The notes under the pieces were generated by a model that saw only the letters and a list, made by a program, of their open reading frames with translations, was not told the DNA's origin and searched no databases. From assembly GCF_023167545.1 (NCBI RefSeq), contig NZ_AP014647.1:186001-250000 (forward strand): a DNA stretch of 64,000 nucleotides, in the 5' to 3' direction. Positions within the stretch are counted from its first letter, which is position 1. Each line of letters begins with the position of its first letter. This document shows, one piece after another, positions 59,986-64,000 of the stretch. The DNA is from Streptococcus constellatus subsp. constellatus. GTDB lineage: Bacteria; Bacillota; Bacilli; Lactobacillales; Streptococcaceae. A program made the position numbers and the translations under genes.

Positions 59986-60525
59986 ATGAAAAAATCATAT
60001 AAATTAGCAAGTGTAACCATGTTGTGCTCTATGCTCTTACTTGGTGCTTGTCATAAAAAAGAAGTCAAAAGTGGGACAAATGGACATTCAGTAAAAACAA
60101 CGAAAACAACAAAAAGTAGTAGCTCTAAAAAGACAAAAGCTTCTCAAAATAACAAAACGTCTACTAATAATAATAAAACAACTGATAAAGAGCAAGACAA
60201 TTCGGTTACAAATGCTCAATCATCAGAGATTAGTAATTCAAATAGCCAAAATAGTGCAAGTAGTCAGCGATCTTCGACACCTTCAATTGTTCAATCTCAA
60301 GGAGGAGGTACTCAAGTGACCTCTGGAACTCTTGAACTGTACCAAGACACGCCAGTTTATGCTTCACCAGATAAATCAAGCGAAGTTGCCTATACTTATC
60401 CTAAAGGAAATGTTGATTGGGATCAGTATGTTTTTGAAAACGGTGAAAATTGGTATAGTTTTGTAGTTTCTAATGGAGCAGAGTCTAAGCGTTACTACAT
60501 AGCCTATTCAGATGTAAAACATTAA
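59986..60525 (+). CDS. Lipoprotein with C-terminal SH3-like domain
   Basis: The 179-residue protein has a lipoprotein signal (MKKSYKLASVTMLCSMLLLG) and the lipobox LGAC with C22. A low-complexity Ser/Thr/Lys/Asn linker spans about residues 25-110. The C-terminal domain of about 65 residues (GTLELYQDTPVYASPDKSSEV to YYIAYSDVKH) resembles a bacterial SH3 domain. Attached to the outer membrane face, it may contact cell wall. It is a paralogue of the next gene in its leader and signal peptide only. Confidence 0.8.
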   Translation: MKKSYKLASVTMLCSMLLLGACHKKEVKSGTNGHSVKTTKTTKSSSSKKTKASQNNKTSTNNNKTTDKEQDNSVTNAQSSEISNSNSQNSASSQRSSTPSIVQSQGGGTQVTSGTLELYQDTPVYASPDKSSEVAYTYPKGNVDWDQYVFENGENWYSFVVSNGAESKRYYIAYSDVKH

Positions 60526-60561
60526 AGATATTGTTAACCTTTTTTCTTGGGCAAGAAAAAT

Positions 60562-60578
60562 ATTACAAATAAATTACA
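60562..60578 (-). promoter_or_regulatory. WalR/VicR-type site, lipoprotein 2
   Basis: On the minus strand TGTAAT-N5-TGTAAT occupies the same position relative to the -35 as in copy 1. The promoter is TTGATT (60596-60601), 17 bases, TATAAT (60619-60624). Confidence 0.6.
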
Positions 60579-60666
60579 AACATTTCTAAAATGTGTTGAT
60601 TTTTACAAAATAAAGTTGTATAATGATTTTGGAATTTGAGGATTCCTGAAAAAGAAAGGAAATACA
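60563..60666 (+). repeat. Duplicated 104-bp promoter/leader, copy 2
   Basis: This is the second copy of the promoter/leader at 59882-59985, differing at scattered positions only. Confidence 0.9.
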
Positions 60667-61317
60667 ATGAAAAATTCATATAAATTAGTAAGTATAACTA
60701 TGTTGTGCTCTTTGCTTTTACTGAGCGCTTGCCATAAAAATGAAACAAAAAGTGATTCGAATGACCATTCGACAGTAAAGACTGCACAAAGTAGTTCTAA
60801 AAAAGCAAAATCATCTAAAGCTAAGAAAAAGATGACTGCTAACGCGAGTAGTAATAAAAAAGCAGGGGACAGTACTCAATCTGCTGCTAGTGAACAGATG
60901 TCACCTGCTCAATCGTCAACTACTCAACCCTCTTCAAGTACAACTAACGCCGATAGTAATACTTCTCCTGCAGCAGAAGCAAAGTCTACAGTTGACGTAA
61001 ACGCTCTTGCTAGTGGTGATTTTTCAACAATTTCAGGAACTTGGAGTAATGACTTGGGAAAAAGTATTACCATTAATCCTAATGGTCAAGCTGCTTTTGC
61101 AGGTGAGAAAAGAGAGTATGGTCTTACTTCTGAAAAAATAGTCGCAAACACATTTTGGGGAACGATTTATCCTAAAGACGCTCAAGTAGGTGGTGCTGCT
61201 TTTATTGTGGTTCCTGCTGGTGTAGCTGATCCTGTTACGGGACAGGTTTCTAATACAGACCGGATTTTGAGTGGGCAAGATGAAAATGCCAATACACATC
61301 CTTTCTACAGAAATTAA
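60667..61317 (+). CDS. Lipoprotein with DUF6287-like C-terminal domain
   Basis: The 216-residue protein has a signal very like the first lipoprotein (MKNSYKLVSITMLCSLLLLS) and the lipobox LSAC with C22. A Ser/Lys/Ala-rich linker runs to about residue 110. The C-terminal domain (VDVNALASGDFSTISGTWSND, then KSITINPNGQAAF and GTIYPKDAQVGGAAFIVVPAG) matches what I know as DUF6287. Function unknown. No terminator separates it from the surface-protein gene 34 bases on, so both may be on one WalR-controlled transcript. Confidence 0.8.
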   Translation: MKNSYKLVSITMLCSLLLLSACHKNETKSDSNDHSTVKTAQSSSKKAKSSKAKKKMTANASSNKKAGDSTQSAASEQMSPAQSSTTQPSSSTTNADSNTSPAAEAKSTVDVNALASGDFSTISGTWSNDLGKSITINPNGQAAFAGEKREYGLTSEKIVANTFWGTIYPKDAQVGGAAFIVVPAGVADPVTGQVSNTDRILSGQDENANTHPFYRN

Positions 61318-61351
61318 GATGATAGAAATAAATTAGAAAGTAGGATAAGTG

Positions 61352-64000
61352 ATGAAAAAAATGTTTGATCACAAAGAACAACGTTTTTCCATTCGTAAAT
61401 ATTCGTGTGGTGCAGCTTCTGTTTTGATTGGGTGTGTCCTCTTTATGGGTGGTCAAGCAGTATCGGCTGATGAACAAGTTACAACAGACACTAGTATTGA
61501 AACGTCTCAAGTAAATACTGCCGCAAAAAATAATATTCAAAACACAACTGGATCAACTGCTGTGGCTCCTCAAACAGCAACAACTCAAAAAGAAACTGCT
61601 GTAACAACAACTGCGCCAACTAGTTCTTCAGCGGATAAAGCTGTTTCTGTAGCTACAGAGACGACACCTTCTCAAACAACGACTGTTGATGCAGCGACAC
61701 AGACAGAAGACGAAACAACAAATTCATCTGTTGATGCAACAACAGACACAGCTGATTCTTCAACAACTGCAAAAGTTGAAAAGAGTCCTGTCGAAAAAGA
61801 AGCAAGGAAAGAAGAAATTGATGTTGCGAAATTGATGGATAAAACGCAACCAGCACAACAAGCTCGTCTTGCAGAATCCAAAGTAACGCAAAGTGTACCT
61901 TCTTTACCAAGTCAGGGCTATTACACTTATACGAAACGTACGGAAGTGAAAAATGAACCGAAAGCAAGTGCAGCATTGCAATTTTATGTAAATGCGGGGG
62001 ATCGTGTTTTTTACGACCAAGTTTTGATTGCAGATGGATACCAATGGCTAAGTTACCGCTCTTATAGTGGTGTTCGTCGCTATGCGGCTATTAACAAGCT
62101 GATTCAATCTGAACCTCAACAGCCAGCAAAGCAAACACCTTCTTCAACAGGAACTTTCCCTTCTAGAGGAAGATATATTTTCTCTGGAACGACAGAGGTT
62201 AAGAATGAAGCCAAATTGTCAGCTCCGACACAATTTACTTTTAATAGAGGCGATAGCGTTAACTATGATAAAGTGCTGGAAAATGATGGTTATCAATGGA
62301 TTAGCTATATTTCTTATAGTGGAATGCGTCGTTATGCAGCTGTTACAAAGTTAGCTCAGCCAGCACCTCAAAGACCAGCTCAAAGTCAAGTGACAGGTAC
62401 GATTCACATTGAAAATAAGACCTCGCAAGGCTTTGATGTGGTGGTGACGAATGTCAACTCGACCAAGGGTGTGAAGACGGTGAAGTTGCCTATTTGGTCT
62501 AGCCAAGGCGGTCAAGATGACATCATCTGGTACGATGCCACTAAGCAAAATGACGGCACTTATAAATTGAGTGTGAACATTCGTCGTCATAAGAATAACT
62601 ACGGTGACTATAATGTGCACATGTATTACGTTCAGTCAGACGGCAGCTTGCAAGGTGTGACGGGTACCACGACTAAGGTGGAAGAACCTAAATATAGTGT
62701 GACCGGCACGATTCACATTGAAAATAAGACTTCGCAAGGTTTTGATGTGGTAGTGACAGATGTTAGCTCCACCAAAGGCGTGAAGACAGTGAAGCTGCCT
62801 GTTTGGTCCAGTCAAGGCGGTCAAGATGACATCATCTGGTACGATGCAGCCAAGCAAATAGACGGCACCTACAAGTTGAGTGTGGATATTCGTCGCCATA
62901 AAAATAATCGAGGCGAATACAACATTCACATGTATTACGTTCAGTCAGATGGTAGCTTGCAAGGTGTAACGGGTACCACGACTAAGGTGGAAGAGCCAAA
63001 ATATAGTGTGACTGGCACCATTAACATTCAAAATAAGACATCTCAAGGCTTTGATGTCCTGATTACAAATGCGTCAGACAGCAATGGAATTTCTAGAGTG
63101 AAAGTTCCTATCTGGACAGATAAGGGCGGTCAAGATGATATTATTTGGTATGATGCCGCTAAGCAAAGTGATGGAAATTATAAAGTTTCTGTCAATATTG
63201 ATAAGCACAAGGGTGAACGTGGCACCTATAATATTCACCTTTACTACATTGAATCAAACGGTAAAGTAAAAGGTGTTAGCGGCACTAAGACAAGTGTAGC
63301 TGAGCCAAGTTCTGCGAGAGAAATCATTCCGTCTCAAGGAGTTTATACTTTTAAAAAAGAGGTTGAAGTCAAAAATAGTCCCGTAATGGCGGCTAAGACT
63401 GAATTTACCTTTGCAAGAGGAGAACGGATTCGCTATGATAAGGTATTAGACGCAGATCATCATCAATGGATTAGTTATGTTAGCTACAGTGGTACACGCC
63501 GTTATATCCCAATTGCAACCTTAACAAATGAAGAAACTCCTAAGCCTGTTCAGGTGACTGGCACGATTCACATTGAAAACAAGACCTCGCAAGGTTTTGA
63601 TGTGGTGGTGACGAATGTCAGCTCGACCAATGGCGTGAAGACAGTGAAGTTGCCTATTTGGTCTAGCCAAGGCGGTCAAGATGATGTGATCTGGTATGAT
63701 GCAGCCAAGCAAACAGACGGCACTTACAAGTTGAATGTGGACATTCGTCGTCATAAGAATAACTACGGTGACTATAATGTGCACATGTATTACGTTCAGT
63801 CAGACGGCAGCTTGCAAGGTGTGACGGGTACCACGACTAAGGTGGAAGAACCTAAATATAGTGTGACCGGCACGATTCACATTGAAAATAAGACTTCGCA
63901 AGGTTTTGATGTGGTGGTGACGAATGTCAGCTCGACCAAGGGTGTGAAGACGGTGAAGTTGCCTATTTGGTCTAGCCAAGGCGGTCAAGATGATGTAATC
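61352..64000 (+). CDS. YSIRK-type surface protein with SH3 and GBS-Bsp-like repeats, 3' end outside window
   Basis: The frame is open for all 883 visible codons. A signal peptide with the YSIRK-like motif FSIRKYSCGAASVLIGCVLF is followed by a Thr/Ser-rich region to about residue 185. Next come two SH3_5-like domains (near residues 188-250 and 268-332), three GBS-Bsp-like repeats of 103 codons starting at 62390, 62699 and 63008, and a third SH3 domain (63319-63530). Two more repeats start at 63554 and 63863. The repeats begin VTGTIHIENKTSQGFDVVV and share QGGQDDIIWYDA. An LPXTG anchor is expected beyond the window. The ATG at 61352 follows TAGGATAAG. The role is probably wall binding, morphogenesis or adhesion. 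Confidence 0.88.
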   Translation, partial: MKKMFDHKEQRFSIRKYSCGAASVLIGCVLFMGGQAVSADEQVTTDTSIETSQVNTAAKNNIQNTTGSTAVAPQTATTQKETAVTTTAPTSSSADKAVSVATETTPSQTTTVDAATQTEDETTNSSVDATTDTADSSTTAKVEKSPVEKEARKEEIDVAKLMDKTQPAQQARLAESKVTQSVPSLPSQGYYTYTKRTEVKNEPKASAALQFYVNAGDRVFYDQVLIADGYQWLSYRSYSGVRRYAAINKLIQSEPQQPAKQTPSSTGTFPSRGRYIFSGTTEVKNEAKLSAPTQFTFNRGDSVNYDKVLENDGYQWISYISYSGMRRYAAVTKLAQPAPQRPAQSQVTGTIHIENKTSQGFDVVVTNVNSTKGVKTVKLPIWSSQGGQDDIIWYDATKQNDGTYKLSVNIRRHKNNYGDYNVHMYYVQSDGSLQGVTGTTTKVEEPKYSVTGTIHIENKTSQGFDVVVTDVSSTKGVKTVKLPVWSSQGGQDDIIWYDAAKQIDGTYKLSVDIRRHKNNRGEYNIHMYYVQSDGSLQGVTGTTTKVEEPKYSVTGTINIQNKTSQGFDVLITNASDSNGISRVKVPIWTDKGGQDDIIWYDAAKQSDGNYKVSVNIDKHKGERGTYNIHLYYIESNGKVKGVSGTKTSVAEPSSAREIIPSQGVYTFKKEVEVKNSPVMAAKTEFTFARGERIRYDKVLDADHHQWISYVSYSGTRRYIPIATLTNEETPKPVQVTGTIHIENKTSQGFDVVVTNVSSTNGVKTVKLPIWSSQGGQDDVIWYDAAKQTDGTYKLNVDIRRHKNNYGDYNVHMYYVQSDGSLQGVTGTTTKVEEPKYSVTGTIHIENKTSQGFDVVVTNVSSTKGVKTVKLPIWSSQGGQDDVI
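62390..64000 (+). repeat. 309-bp tandem repeats within the surface-protein gene
   Basis: Units start at 62390, 62699, 63008, 63554 and 63863 (last one cut by the window). Units 1, 2, 4 and 5 are nearly the same at the DNA level, while unit 3 has diverged. An SH3 segment separates units 3 and 4. Confidence 0.92.

Noticed and set aside
60538..60562. Hairpin TTTTTTCTTG / CAAGAAAAA after lipoprotein 1 as a terminator
   Set aside because: It has AT-rich arms and no T tract on the plus strand after the stem.
61033..63988. Minus-strand frames opposite the lipoprotein and surface-protein genes
   Set aside because: They repeat with the 309-bp units and are shadows of the plus-strand surface protein.

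Overview
The window is low-GC Firmicute chromosome and is almost certainly from a Streptococcus. The evidence is a complete mevalonate isoprenoid pathway with a class II HMG-CoA reductase, pflB, pepX next to an aquaglyceroporin, a cppA/serine hydrolase pair, a spr1630/spr1629-type toxin-antitoxin pair, the zapA-cvpA-mutS2 block next to rnhC/lepB, and a YSIRK-type surface protein with GBS-Bsp-like repeats. I cannot fix the species from sequence alone; a viridans or anginosus-type streptococcus would fit. I saw no rRNA, tRNA, phage or replication origin.

Layout. 1-2.4 kb: end of an unknown gene, a membrane glycerophosphodiesterase and ebfC. 2.4-7.8 kb is an accessory island: a decayed DNA methyltransferase remnant, an unknown gene split by an IS30-family element with a visible 4-bp target duplication, a four-helix membrane protein, and a ClpXP-sensitive-toxin/ImmA-type antitoxin pair. 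7.8-14.4 kb: pepX, aquaglyceroporin, a membrane protein of unknown role, cppA and a serine hydrolase. 14.6-20.9 kb: the mevalonate pathway as two convergent operons, mvk-mvaD-mvaK2-fni on plus and mvaS-mvaA on minus. 21-31.3 kb: split ThrE exporter, pflB, dinB, recD2, lepB, rnhC, zapA and cvpA. 31.3-37.4 kb: mutS2, a C69 dipeptidase, trxA and an intact IS1182-family element.

37.4-38.4 kb has no conventional gene. It holds an overlooked short peptide plus small membrane protein on the minus strand, a gene fragment, and a strictly 41-bp-periodic array of GC-rich palindromes that appears to lie in the 5' leader of a DUF6261-type gene. 39.2-44.7 kb: an MscS channel, a DUF4352-like protein, gdhA with a long repeat-bearing leader, pyrD and msrAB. 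45-50.5 kb: a ROK repressor divergent from a lactose/cellobiose-type PTS operon with a cre-like site on its promoter, then a wrecked beta-glucoside PTS gene that keeps its antitermination (RAT) leader. 50.6-58.6 kb: CapA-like protein, HXXEE protein, AraC regulator, 6-phospho-beta-glucosidase with a VOC protein, a MetE-like methyltransferase behind a MET-box, a HAD phosphatase and an SGNH hydrolase.

58.6-64 kb looks like a cell-surface module. It has an HTH/TPR regulator of RRNPP type, a promoter reading into a possible 14-residue peptide, two lipoproteins that share a duplicated 104-bp promoter/leader carrying a WalR/VicR-type site, and a repeat-rich YSIRK surface protein that runs off the end of the window.

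The strongest candidates for something undescribed are the 41-bp palindromic array at 38072-38317, the IS-interrupted two-gene unit at 3028-5606, and the peptide/regulator/lipoprotein module at 58.6-61.3 kb.
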